5,662 bases of DNA from Prevotellaceae bacterium. Its GTDB lineage: Bacteria; Bacteroidota; Bacteroidia; Bacteroidales; UBA932. Positions 1-5,662 of this stretch are shown one piece after another. The translations under genes and the position numbers were made by a program. The stretch covers positions 1 to 5,662 of the forward strand of contig JAIRUB010000059.1 of the NCBI GenBank assembly GCA_031254635.1, written 5' to 3'. Position 1 is the first letter of the stretch. The number at the start of each line of letters is the position of its first letter. Below the pieces are notes generated by a model. That model was not told where the DNA came from. It saw only the letters and a program-made list of their open reading frames with translations, and did not search any database.

Positions 1-2
1 TC

Positions 3-2519
3 GAAAAGGCAGTCATTACTGTAGAAGCCAAATGGGGAAATAGCCGCCGCGGTGTCCCTAATTACAATGTAATGACCGACCCTGCCATGTATTACGAAAC
101 CTTGTACCAATCGTTGTATAACGCACGTATTTACAATGGTATGAATGCTTCTGATGCCTACGCCTACGCCGATGCCAATATCTTTGGTAACGCCGGGGCC
201 GGTTATCAAATGTACACCATTCCATACGGCGAACGTTTTATGGGTACTAACTTCAAGATAAATCCTAACGCAGTGCTGGGTTACCAACAAGGCGATTTCT
301 ATTATTATCCCGACAATTGGGAAAAGAACAGTTTGCGTACTGATAATCTCCGTCAGGAGTATAGTGTGCAAATAGCCGGTGGTGGCCAACAAGCCTCTTA
401 TTTCTTGTCGGCAGGTTACTTAGACGACCCGGGGTTGGTGAACGGTTCCGGTTTCGAACGCTATACTTTAAGAGGTAAGGTAGATGCGCAGGTAACAGAC
501 TGGTTGAAAGCAGGCGCCAATATTTCCTACGCTTTGTCCAACTACAAAAACCCCGATTCCCAAACATCCTGGGGCAGCACCGGCAACGTGTTTTATACCA
601 TGAATACCATGGCGCCTATCTATCCTTTTTTTGTAAGAAATGCCGATGGTTCGCTTAGAATAGACAATAACGGATGGCATGTATATGATACCGGTAGCAA
701 TACCGACTTTTTACGTGGAGGCGGTGCGCCGCGCGGTAACAATGCAATTAACTTATTGTTGGACGAAAATTACGACTATACCGATTATATAAACAGCAAC
801 TTTTATGTAACCTTGCAGCCGATTAAAGAATTGCAAATTACCGCACGAGTTGCTCCTGCCGTGTCGAACGATAGAAGTATGTCGTCGAGCAATATGTTCT
901 ACGGAAGCCCTACTGTTGATGGAATGGTATCTGTGGAACACTTGCGCAGGTTTATCGTGAATCAGCAATACTTGGCAGATTTCAAAACTACAATTGCCGA
1001 ATCGCACCATCTGCAAGTATTAGCCGGTTTCGAAAATTATATAATGAAATTGCAAAGTCTTTCGGGTCGAAACTCTTTTATGTATAGTCCGTTTATTTAC
1101 GAATTGGACAATTGCTTTGGAGCTGAACCAACGAACCTCAATGTGGGTTCGAGTACCGAAAACTACGCTACCGCAGGATTTTTGGGCCGTTTGCAATACG
1201 ACTACGATATGAAATATATATTCAACGCTTCGCTGCGCCACGAGGGTTCGTCACGTTTTGGCCCGACTAAGCGCTGGGGTACTTTCTGGAGCGTAGGCGG
1301 CGCATGGCTGATTACCAAAGAAGACTTCATGGTCAGTACGGCCAATTGGTTGGACGAACTAAAACTCAAAGCCAGTTACGGAACGCAAGGAAACGAACAG
1401 ATAGGAAACTACTATGCATGGAGAGATATGTATCTTATTACCTATAACAACGAGACCGGCGAATATTCCAAAACACTTTCAATAGTAGGAAATTCCGCAT
1501 TGACATGGGAAGCGCAAAAATTGTTCAATGTAGGTGTTGAATTTTCGACCTTCGAACAACGGTTTTCCGGAGGTGTTGACTTTTTCGTCCGCACTAACAC
1601 TGATATGTTGTTTAATTTGCCAATGCCTCTTAGCGCAGGTTTTGCCAGTTTTCCGACAAATATTGGTTCAGTTCGGGCTTCCGGTATAGAAATAGACTTA
1701 AATGGCGAAATTTTCAGAACCGACAAAATTTTATGGACGGTGGCTGCCAATATCACCCATGTGAAGTCCAAAATTTTGGACTTGCCTGAAATATATAAGA
1801 TAAATGGTGGTATCAAAGGCTCCAGTTCTATTTATAAAGTAGGCGGTTCTTTAACCCAAGGATGGATGCAACGTTATGCAGGTGTTGATCCCACTACAGG
1901 CCAAGCGCTGTATTACTTAGACCCTGAAAACGGTGATTTTACAGAAACTACTGATTATTCTATTGCCAAACAAACCGATGTTGGCGACCTTAGTCCTGAC
2001 CTGTATGGCGGTTTGAGTACAAATATAGAATATGACTTCGGCTATGGTACCTTTGACTTGGGTATCCAATTTACCTACCAATTGGGCGGAAAAGCCTATG
2101 ATGGTACTTACCAGGAATTGATGCACACTGGTAAACAGGGCGGACGCAACTGGCACATGGATATTTTGAATGCCTGGACGCCAACCAATCCAAGCGCAAC
2201 TATTCCCCGTATTGCTTCATCGGACGATAACGACCAACAAGTAAGCGACCGATGGTTGACTTCAACCAGTTTCTTGAGTTTGAACAACATAACCTTAGGC
2301 TACACCTTGCCGAAATCTGTTACGAAAATATTGCAAATCAGCAAGGCGCGCTTATATGTATCGGGAGACAATTTGTGGATGCTGAGCGCACGGAAAGGCT
2401 TTGACCCGCGTCAAAGCCAAAATGCATTAGGTAGAGGAGTTGGTATTTCTACTACTTCCGGTAATTACATATATAGCCAAATGCGCGTTTTGTCGGGCGG
2501 TATTTTAATTACCTTTTAA
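3..2519 (+). CDS. SusC/RagA-family TonB-dependent outer-membrane receptor, 5'-truncated by the window edge
   Basis: This is the transport barrel of a Sus-like nutrient uptake system: a TonB-dependent outer-membrane channel that works with the SusD partner encoded next to it. The frame is open from base 3, giving 838 visible codons. The ATG at 72 is visible residue 24 and not a credible start, because residues 1-23 (EKAVITVEAKWGNSRRGVPN and on) already match the family just after the plug domain. The signal peptide, carboxypeptidase-like domain, TonB box and plug, roughly 200-250 residues by comparison with usual lengths near 1000-1100, are missing only because the window starts here. Family-like barrel segments are RHEGSSRFGPTKRWG (from about visible residue 412), NIGSVRASGIEIDLNG (about 553-568), and near the C-terminus YTLPKS (767) and ISKARLYVSGDNLW (779-792). 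The protein ends in ILITF, a terminal phenylalanine after a beta strand as usual for outer-membrane barrels. The substrate cannot be read from the sequence. Family assignment is very secure. Confidence 0.96.
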   Translation, partial: EKAVITVEAKWGNSRRGVPNYNVMTDPAMYYETLYQSLYNARIYNGMNASDAYAYADANIFGNAGAGYQMYTIPYGERFMGTNFKINPNAVLGYQQGDFYYYPDNWEKNSLRTDNLRQEYSVQIAGGGQQASYFLSAGYLDDPGLVNGSGFERYTLRGKVDAQVTDWLKAGANISYALSNYKNPDSQTSWGSTGNVFYTMNTMAPIYPFFVRNADGSLRIDNNGWHVYDTGSNTDFLRGGGAPRGNNAINLLLDENYDYTDYINSNFYVTLQPIKELQITARVAPAVSNDRSMSSSNMFYGSPTVDGMVSVEHLRRFIVNQQYLADFKTTIAESHHLQVLAGFENYIMKLQSLSGRNSFMYSPFIYELDNCFGAEPTNLNVGSSTENYATAGFLGRLQYDYDMKYIFNASLRHEGSSRFGPTKRWGTFWSVGGAWLITKEDFMVSTANWLDELKLKASYGTQGNEQIGNYYAWRDMYLITYNNETGEYSKTLSIVGNSALTWEAQKLFNVGVEFSTFEQRFSGGVDFFVRTNTDMLFNLPMPLSAGFASFPTNIGSVRASGIEIDLNGEIFRTDKILWTVAANITHVKSKILDLPEIYKINGGIKGSSSIYKVGGSLTQGWMQRYAGVDPTTGQALYYLDPENGDFTETTDYSIAKQTDVGDLSPDLYGGLSTNIEYDFGYGTFDLGIQFTYQLGGKAYDGTYQELMHTGKQGGRNWHMDILNAWTPTNPSATIPRIASSDDNDQQVSDRWLTSTSFLSLNNITLGYTLPKSVTKILQISKARLYVSGDNLWMLSARKGFDPRQSQNALGRGVGISTTSGNYIYSQMRVLSGGILITF

Positions 2520-2543
2520 TTAATAATAGAAAAATTACACATT
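2520..2543 (+). promoter_or_regulatory. A/T-rich translation leader of the SusD gene
   Basis: The 24-nt spacer between the SusC stop and the SusD ATG is almost entirely A/T and has no GGAGG-like Shine-Dalgarno sequence. This is the normal Bacteroidetes arrangement, where A-rich leaders support initiation. The short spacing and absence of a terminator or a TAnnTTTG promoter box support co-transcription and coupled expression of the pair. Confidence 0.55.
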
Positions 2544-4187
2544 ATGAAACATAAATATATAATAATAACAGTTTTTACAATTCTATGCTTTACCTTTCCG
2601 TCATGCGTAGATTTTGACAAGCATTACGAAGGCGAAGCACAGGATCTCAGTCAAATAGAAGATACCGAAAACGCTGTTCCGGCAAGAGCCGAAGCTGCGC
2701 TCAATGGTATGTATGCGCTTTTAGGACGCCCCGGTGTTTGTTTTCCGAAAAACGACCCACTTAGAGCCGATGACTTTGGATATCCGGCATTGGCTTTAAG
2801 CCAAGACATCAATGCCGGTATTATCATTACCGAAGTCTCTGGTTACGACTGGTTTTCGGTATGTTCTGAGTTCTCCGACAGAATCCCCAATTACGCCAAT
2901 CCAACGATGCGTTATAGTTTACCCTATAAAGTAATTTTTGCAACCAAAGGGGTGTTGGACGCAATATCCGACGACACGGATAGCCCGGATGCGATAGCTA
3001 GAAGAGGACAGGCAAAAGCCATGCGCGCTTGGGCCTATCTCTCGTTAGCTCCTTATTTTCAGTTCCGTTATGCTTTAGACCCCTCTGCGCTTTCGGTACC
3101 GATTACTGTTCCTGGCTCGGATCTGAACAACAATCCACGTGCGTTGCTTGAGGATCTGTATGCATACATTTTGGAGGACCTGGACAACGCTATTGCCGAT
3201 TTGGAAGGTTTTGTACGCCCCCACAAAGGCCAAATTGTCCAAAGTGTGGCCTACGGCTTGCGTGCAAGAGCCTATATGTATATGGAAAAATGGGTGGAAG
3301 CTGCTGCCGATGCCGAAAAAGCGTTGATTGGATATACTCCTTATTCTATAACAGAAGTGAGTACGCCGACCTTTTATGAGTCCTCACATAAGAGTTGGAT
3401 GTGGGGAATTATATTGCCGAGTTCCTTGATAGGAGAGACCCTCCTTTCCTGGCCTTCGCAAATAGGTTCTTTCTCAGGTAGCGCCTACACTGCCTATGCG
3501 GTTTACAGGCAGATAAACAAACGGCTGTACGATAAAATTTCTGATACCGATGTCCGCAAGGGCTGGTGGCTGAACGAAAGTAAACAATCCCCCCTGCTTA
3601 ATGGCTTGTGTTGGGAACCAACTACTATTGGAGGTGTTGTTTATACTGCTTGCGATCAAGATATTGTGGGTTTAGTAATACCTGATACAAAAATAGCAAT
3701 GCCGGCTTATAGCAATGTAAAATTCGGACAACGCCGCGGCATAGGCAGCCCTTACAACGAAGGAGACTGGTGCATGATGCGCGCCGAAGAAATGATTCTC
3801 ATTCGAGCAGAAGCGCTCTACAAATCCGGACAACAAGCATTAGGTCAAGCCGTGTTAGTAGATTTTGTTACTACCTATCGTGATCCGAGTTACACCTTGG
3901 TCGGTAATTTTGAAAATGAAGTATGGATGCAACGCCGTATCGAATTATGGGGCGAAGGGTTTGCAATGGCTGATGCTATGCGCCTTGGCAAAAATATTGT
4001 TAGATTCGTACAAGGGCAACCTACCAACGTACCTGAAGACTATCGGTTCAATATAGCAGCTAACGACCCCTGGTTGCTCCTGCGCTTTGTGAATGCCGAG
4101 CTTAGCAACAATATGGGTGTAGTACAAAATACAGGCGGCTCGCAACCTAATCCTGGCGACGGCGGCGGCCTTACCGATGGCTTGTAA
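2544..4187 (+). CDS. SusD/RagB-family surface lipoprotein (nutrient-binding partner of SusC)
   Basis: This 547-residue protein is the ligand-binding lid that sits over its SusC channel on the cell surface. The N-terminus is a lipoprotein signal: basic MKHK, a hydrophobic stretch, then FPSC with the predicted lipidated Cys at 21. Helical TPR-like segments typical of SusD follow: RGQAKAMRAWAYLSLAPYF (154-172), LLEDLYAYILEDLDNAI (201-217) and VAYGLRARAYMYMEKW (235-250). The family C-terminal signatures are also present: MMRAEEMILIRAEALYKSG (411-429), RRIELWGEGFAMADAMRLGK (464-483) and FNIAANDPWLLLRF (502-515). Length is normal for the family. The start is fixed by the signal peptide; the stop is doubled (TAA TAA, 4185-4190). 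After the usual family end there is a Gly/Pro/Asn-rich tail (about 528-547). It lies 24 nt after the SusC gene and 41 nt before another lipoprotein gene, so it is mid-operon. The bound ligand is unknown. Confidence 0.96.
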   Translation: MKHKYIIITVFTILCFTFPSCVDFDKHYEGEAQDLSQIEDTENAVPARAEAALNGMYALLGRPGVCFPKNDPLRADDFGYPALALSQDINAGIIITEVSGYDWFSVCSEFSDRIPNYANPTMRYSLPYKVIFATKGVLDAISDDTDSPDAIARRGQAKAMRAWAYLSLAPYFQFRYALDPSALSVPITVPGSDLNNNPRALLEDLYAYILEDLDNAIADLEGFVRPHKGQIVQSVAYGLRARAYMYMEKWVEAAADAEKALIGYTPYSITEVSTPTFYESSHKSWMWGIILPSSLIGETLLSWPSQIGSFSGSAYTAYAVYRQINKRLYDKISDTDVRKGWWLNESKQSPLLNGLCWEPTTIGGVVYTACDQDIVGLVIPDTKIAMPAYSNVKFGQRRGIGSPYNEGDWCMMRAEEMILIRAEALYKSGQQALGQAVLVDFVTTYRDPSYTLVGNFENEVWMQRRIELWGEGFAMADAMRLGKNIVRFVQGQPTNVPEDYRFNIAANDPWLLLRFVNAELSNNMGVVQNTGGSQPNPGDGGGLTDGL

Positions 4188-4228
4188 TAAATTAAATTAC
4201 AGAATATTAAATTAAATATTACAAAAAC
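4188..4228 (+). promoter_or_regulatory. A/T-rich intergenic leader with a 9-bp direct repeat
   Basis: This 41-nt spacer is nearly pure A/T and carries ATTAAATTA twice, at 4191-4199 and 4206-4214, 15 bp apart. It starts with a second in-frame stop after the SusD gene. There is no Shine-Dalgarno sequence, hairpin terminator or TAnnTTTG box, so it is best read as an untranslated leader within one operon. The repeat may only reflect low complexity. Confidence 0.45.
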
Positions 4229-5131
4229 ATGAAATCTATAAATAAATTTCTATCATTATTAACAGTATTAGCTGTTACTTTGTGGGCCTGCGAAGATAAT
4301 ACAGAACGTACCCTTTCTCCGGAAGCAAATCCCAACAGCCCTGTTGTATATTTTCCTGCTCAGGATAATGAATTTGTACTACCCTTAGATGCTACCTTTG
4401 TGGAAGTAGAAATTGCGCGGGAGAACACAAGCACTGCTCTAATCGTTCCTTTGCACGCCAATTTTTCGGGAAATTATGGCCAGCTATTTACTATTCCTCA
4501 ATCGGTTTCTTTTGACGCAGGCGAAACAACTAAAATAATTACGGTGCAAATAGGAGCGATAAAATTGATGGAGCACTATTGCCTCAGCATAGAAGTGGCG
4601 GACTTTAATTTGACTAACCCTTATAAGGAAGGACGCCTTCCGGTAGTAGGAGTCGGCATAGTGAAAGAAGATTATGAATTTTGGAAAATTTGCCAATGGA
4701 CAGATGGTTTGGTAGCCACCCTTTTCAATATCCCATATCCAGACCCCACAATACCTGTAAAAGTAGAATACTCGCGGGCCACGAAACGTTTGCGTTTACT
4801 AAGTCCCTATGGTTATGATTATCCATATAACGACCCTGAAGACGTTGTAAGAGACCCATCATACATCGTTATTGACGTGAGCGACCCTAACGATGTGCAA
4901 ATATGGTCAGACAAGCAAGTAAGCAATGGATGGGGAATGGGCCTTGATTGGGGTTATGGCGAAATGTTCTTTGGTCTCATAGGCAACCCCGGTGTAATGG
5001 AGGATGATACTACTATTGTGTTCGAAGGCGAGAAGACTCTTGCTTTCGGTATGACAAACTACAATACCGGAAAACTATTTGACTGCAAAACTTGTATATT
5101 AAAATTGCCGGAACCATTGCCTGTAGATTAA
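4229..5131 (+). CDS. Probable surface lipoprotein with Calx-beta-like domain, third gene of the Sus-like operon
   Basis: This 300-residue protein begins with a lipoprotein signal: MKSINK, hydrophobic 8-18, then LWAC with the predicted lipidated Cys at 21. An exposed, Pro/Asn-rich linker follows (22-37). Residues about 38-125 look like a beta-sandwich of the Calx-beta-like type frequent in Bacteroidetes Sus-locus lipoproteins: VVYFPAQ, VEVEIARENT, IVPLHANFSG, FTIPQSVSFDAGETTKIITV and CLSIEVADFN. From about 147 (EDYEFWKICQW) I do not recognise the domain. It is rich in Tyr, Trp, Gly and Asp, for example PYGYDYPYNDPEDV (193-206) and NGWGMGLDWGYGEMFFG (233-249), and carries a CxxC at 286-289 (DCKTC) plus Cys118 and Cys155. 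It lies 41 nt after the SusD gene and just before a terminator, so it closes the operon. By position it may be an accessory surface ligand-binding protein, as in many Sus-like loci. This role is inferred; no catalytic motif is visible. Confidence 0.88.
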   Translation: MKSINKFLSLLTVLAVTLWACEDNTERTLSPEANPNSPVVYFPAQDNEFVLPLDATFVEVEIARENTSTALIVPLHANFSGNYGQLFTIPQSVSFDAGETTKIITVQIGAIKLMEHYCLSIEVADFNLTNPYKEGRLPVVGVGIVKEDYEFWKICQWTDGLVATLFNIPYPDPTIPVKVEYSRATKRLRLLSPYGYDYPYNDPEDVVRDPSYIVIDVSDPNDVQIWSDKQVSNGWGMGLDWGYGEMFFGLIGNPGVMEDDTTIVFEGEKTLAFGMTNYNTGKLFDCKTCILKLPEPLPVD

Positions 5132-5156
5132 AAAACTCTTTTTAATCGTTAAAGAA

Positions 5157-5190
5157 GGGGGCTGTCTCAAAAGGGCAGCCTCTCTTTTTT
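5157..5190 (+). terminator. Rho-independent terminator at the end of the Sus-like operon
   Basis: A hairpin has left arm 5157-5167 and right arm 5173-5183, with loop CAAAA at 5168-5172. Its core GGCTG/CAGCC pairs perfectly (5160-5164 with 5176-5180) and is extended by C-G and G-T pairs on both sides. It is followed by CT6 (5184-5190). It lies 25 nt after the stop of the third gene and fits an intrinsic terminator on the + strand. The left arm GGGGGCTGTCTCAAAA also resembles the outer end of some IS elements as I remember them, so the hairpin might double as the left end of the IS remnant that follows. That second reading is only inference. Confidence 0.8.
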
Positions 5191-5225
5191 GGGTGAGGGT
5201 GTCGGTAAAAAAGTGTTAAAAAATT

Positions 5226-5256
5226 TTTGTTATGTTCAACCATTTTTGTATCTTTG
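5226..5256 (+). promoter_or_regulatory. Bacteroidetes-type promoter driving the transposase remnant
   Basis: TTTG at 5226-5229 and TATCTTTG at 5249-5256 match the Bacteroidetes -33 (TTTG) and -7 (TAnnTTTG) consensus with 19 nt between them, which is the preferred spacing. Transcription would start some 5-9 nt after the -7 box, leaving a short leader before the ATG at 5282. An A/T tract (5208-5228) lies upstream. The -7 box is embedded in the left arm of an inverted repeat, described separately. Confidence 0.7.
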
Positions 5257-5278
5257 CAATTGGTAATCAAAGATACAA
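5246..5278. repeat. Perfect 11-bp inverted repeat over the transposase promoter and leader
   Basis: TTGTATCTTTG (5246-5256) and CAAAGATACAA (5268-5278) are exact reverse complements, separated by an 11-nt loop. The left arm contains the whole -7 box and the right arm ends 3 nt before the transposase ATG. It could be a protein-binding operator. Alternatively, in transcripts arriving from upstream it could fold into an RNA hairpin that hides the start region, while transcripts from the local promoter would contain only the right arm. Both roles are inference; the symmetry itself is directly visible. Confidence 0.75.
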
Positions 5279-5281
5279 GAT

Positions 5282-5422
5282 ATGTCAAAAGTCATTTTTA
5301 AACAGTATAATCAGGGACAGATATCGTTGTTTTCTTCACGTTTGGACGAAAAAATTCCTACCAATGCTCCCGTTCGTTTAGTTAGGGCTATTTCCCGCAC
5401 AGGGAAAAGGAACAACGAATAA
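5282..5422 (+). pseudogene. N-terminal remnant of an IS1182-type transposase
   Basis: The frame encodes 46 residues starting MSKVIFKQYNQGQISLF and continuing LDEKIPTNAPVRLV. This is the typical beginning of IS1182-family DDE transposases with the DUF772 (InsH-type) N-terminal domain, whose full proteins are several hundred residues long. Resemblance holds to about residue 37 (near base 5390). The sequence then switches to SRTGKRNNE and stops at 5420-5422. No DDE catalytic residues are present and the rest of the gene is absent downstream, so the element is a 5' fragment left by deletion or an internal junction. Its own promoter and start are intact. A functional small protein cannot be excluded, but decay is far more likely. 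Family assignment rests on memory of the conserved N-terminus. Confidence 0.8.
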
Positions 5423-5459
5423 GGACAGGCAGTTTCACCCTTTACCGAAAAAATCCATT
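5393..5459. other. Short non-coding junction between the IS remnant and the minus-strand gene end
   Basis: Apart from the last codons of the broken transposase frame (to 5422) and the first direct-repeat copy (5433-5446), this stretch holds no recognisable gene. A 6-bp palindrome, TTTCCC/GGGAAA, lies at 5391-5407, right at the point where transposase resemblance ends. No right IS end is recognisable here. Confidence 0.4.
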
Positions 5460-5471
5460 TCACGCTTTACC
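5433..5471. repeat. 14-bp direct repeat, two copies 25 bp apart
   Basis: TTTCACCCTTTACC (5433-5446) and TTTCACGCTTTACC (5458-5471) differ at one base. They are separated by 11 nt containing an A6 run. On the minus strand they read GGTAAAGxGTGAAA. The second copy overlaps the end and stop codon of the minus-strand open frame, encoding its final GKA and stop. Short TTTACCC/TTCACCC-type repeats near gene ends are, as I recall, common in Bacteroidales genomes, so this may be a degenerate copy of such an intergenic repeat. Confidence 0.6.
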
Positions 5472-5662
5472 TTTTACGATAAACTCCTCTCTTCTTGCCT
5501 CTTTATGTTGGTAAGCAAGATGTAATGAATTAAGATTACCTGTAAATGGCGTTATTGCTTCAATTTGTTTTGCAAATCTCGCAACAGTGTTGTTTTTTTG
5601 GAATTTAAAGGGTAAATCAGCGCGTATTTGCAGTTGTGGGATAAGCGGCTCCTGCCTTATAG
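5460..5662 (-). CDS. Possible C-terminal end of an unrecognised gene entering from the right edge
   Basis: On the minus strand 66 sense codons run from the right edge to TGA (complement of 5460-5462), with no ATG inside, so the start lies beyond the window. The peptide includes PLIPQLQIRADLPFKFQKNN, then VARFAKQIEAITPFTGNLNS, and ends with LHLAYQHKEARREEFIVKGK and Ala. Composition is protein-like: mixed hydrophobic and charged residues, a basic C-terminus and unremarkable codons. I do not recognise the family and see no signal or membrane segment in this part. An open run of this length can occur by chance in a few percent of frames, so the call is moderate. If real, it is transcribed toward the Sus-like operon, and the IS remnant lies between the two. 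Confidence 0.45.
   Translation of the reverse strand, partial: IRQEPLIPQLQIRADLPFKFQKNNTVARFAKQIEAITPFTGNLNSLHLAYQHKEARREEFIVKGKA

Larger units (their letters stand above)
5160..5392 (+). mobile_element. Truncated IS1182-like insertion sequence, left part only
   Basis: The stretch combines a possible IS-end-like sequence (GGCTGTCTCAAAA from 5160), a non-coding leader of about 120 bp, a promoter with an inverted repeat, and the first ~37 codons of an IS1182-type transposase. The right boundary near 5390 is where resemblance to the family stops; no right-hand terminal inverted repeat or target duplication can be seen. The left boundary is uncertain because the same bases form the operon terminator. 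Confidence 0.5.

Noticed and set aside
753..1016. 87-codon minus-strand frame inside the receptor gene
   Set aside because: Antisense to well-conserved barrel sequence, with no promoter or family match; not supported as a gene.
1442..1816. 124-codon open frame on the minus strand inside the receptor gene
   Set aside because: It lies wholly opposite a confidently coding SusC segment (including NIGSVRASGIEIDLNG), and its peptide has no recognisable domain, signal or context. It is a frame shadow.
3139..3327. 62-codon overlapping frame on the + strand inside the SusD gene
   Set aside because: Out of frame with the conserved LLEDLYAYILEDLDNAI helices, and its Cys/Trp/Met-rich peptide looks like an off-frame translation.
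5157..5190. Riboswitch or regulatory RNA leader in front of the transposase
   Set aside because: A simple stem-loop followed by a T-run directly after an operon is explained by an intrinsic terminator; no conserved aptamer-like elements are visible.
5391..5407. TTTCCC/GGGAAA hairpin as a terminator for the minus-strand gene
   Set aside because: Only 6 bp of stem with a 5-nt loop and no T-run after it on either strand. It is mentioned only as a possible junction mark.
5202..5448. TCGGTAAA at 5202-5209 and its reverse complement at 5441-5448 as IS terminal inverted repeats
   Set aside because: Only 8 bp match and flanking bases do not extend it. A chance match in A/T-rich sequence is a better explanation.
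5423..5662. CRISPR array, tRNA or other RNA gene in the right-hand region
   Set aside because: Only two copies of a short imperfect repeat are present, without spacers of typical length, and no cloverleaf or other structured RNA pattern was found.

Overview
The window looks like chromosomal DNA from a Bacteroidota, most likely Bacteroidales. The evidence is a SusC/SusD outer-membrane uptake pair, A/T-rich gene leaders without a Shine-Dalgarno sequence, a canonical Bacteroidetes promoter (TTTG, 19 nt, TAnnTTTG), and an IS1182-type transposase N-terminus of the sort common in this group. The species cannot be named from the sequence alone.

Left and centre (3-5131, + strand): three co-directional genes with short spacers (24 and 41 nt) form one apparent operon. 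The first is a SusC/RagA-family TonB-dependent receptor whose N-terminus (signal peptide, carboxypeptidase-like domain, plug) lies off the left edge; the frame is open to the edge, so the ATG at 72 is internal. The second is a complete SusD/RagB-family surface lipoprotein. The third is a 300-residue lipoprotein with a Calx-beta-like N-terminal half and an unrecognised C-terminal half containing a CxxC. By analogy with known Sus-like systems, the SusD protein and the third lipoprotein capture a glycan, peptide or other ligand at the cell surface, and the SusC barrel imports it using TonB energy. No hydrolase, sigma/anti-sigma factor or two-component regulator is visible, so the substrate is unknown. 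A strong hairpin with a T6 run (5157-5190) closes the operon.

Right (5191-5662): a promoter with an 11-bp perfect inverted repeat over its -7 box precedes the first ~37 codons of an IS1182-type transposase. Homology then stops abruptly and the reading frame ends at codon 46, so this is an insertion-sequence remnant. Beyond it are a 14-bp near-perfect direct repeat and, on the minus strand, a 66-codon open frame entering from the right edge. This is probably the C-terminal end of an unrecognised gene convergent with the operon.

Overall this is a fairly ordinary Sus-like locus next to a decayed mobile element. I found no convincing new system. The least explained parts are the third lipoprotein, the promoter-overlapping inverted repeat and the minus-strand gene end.
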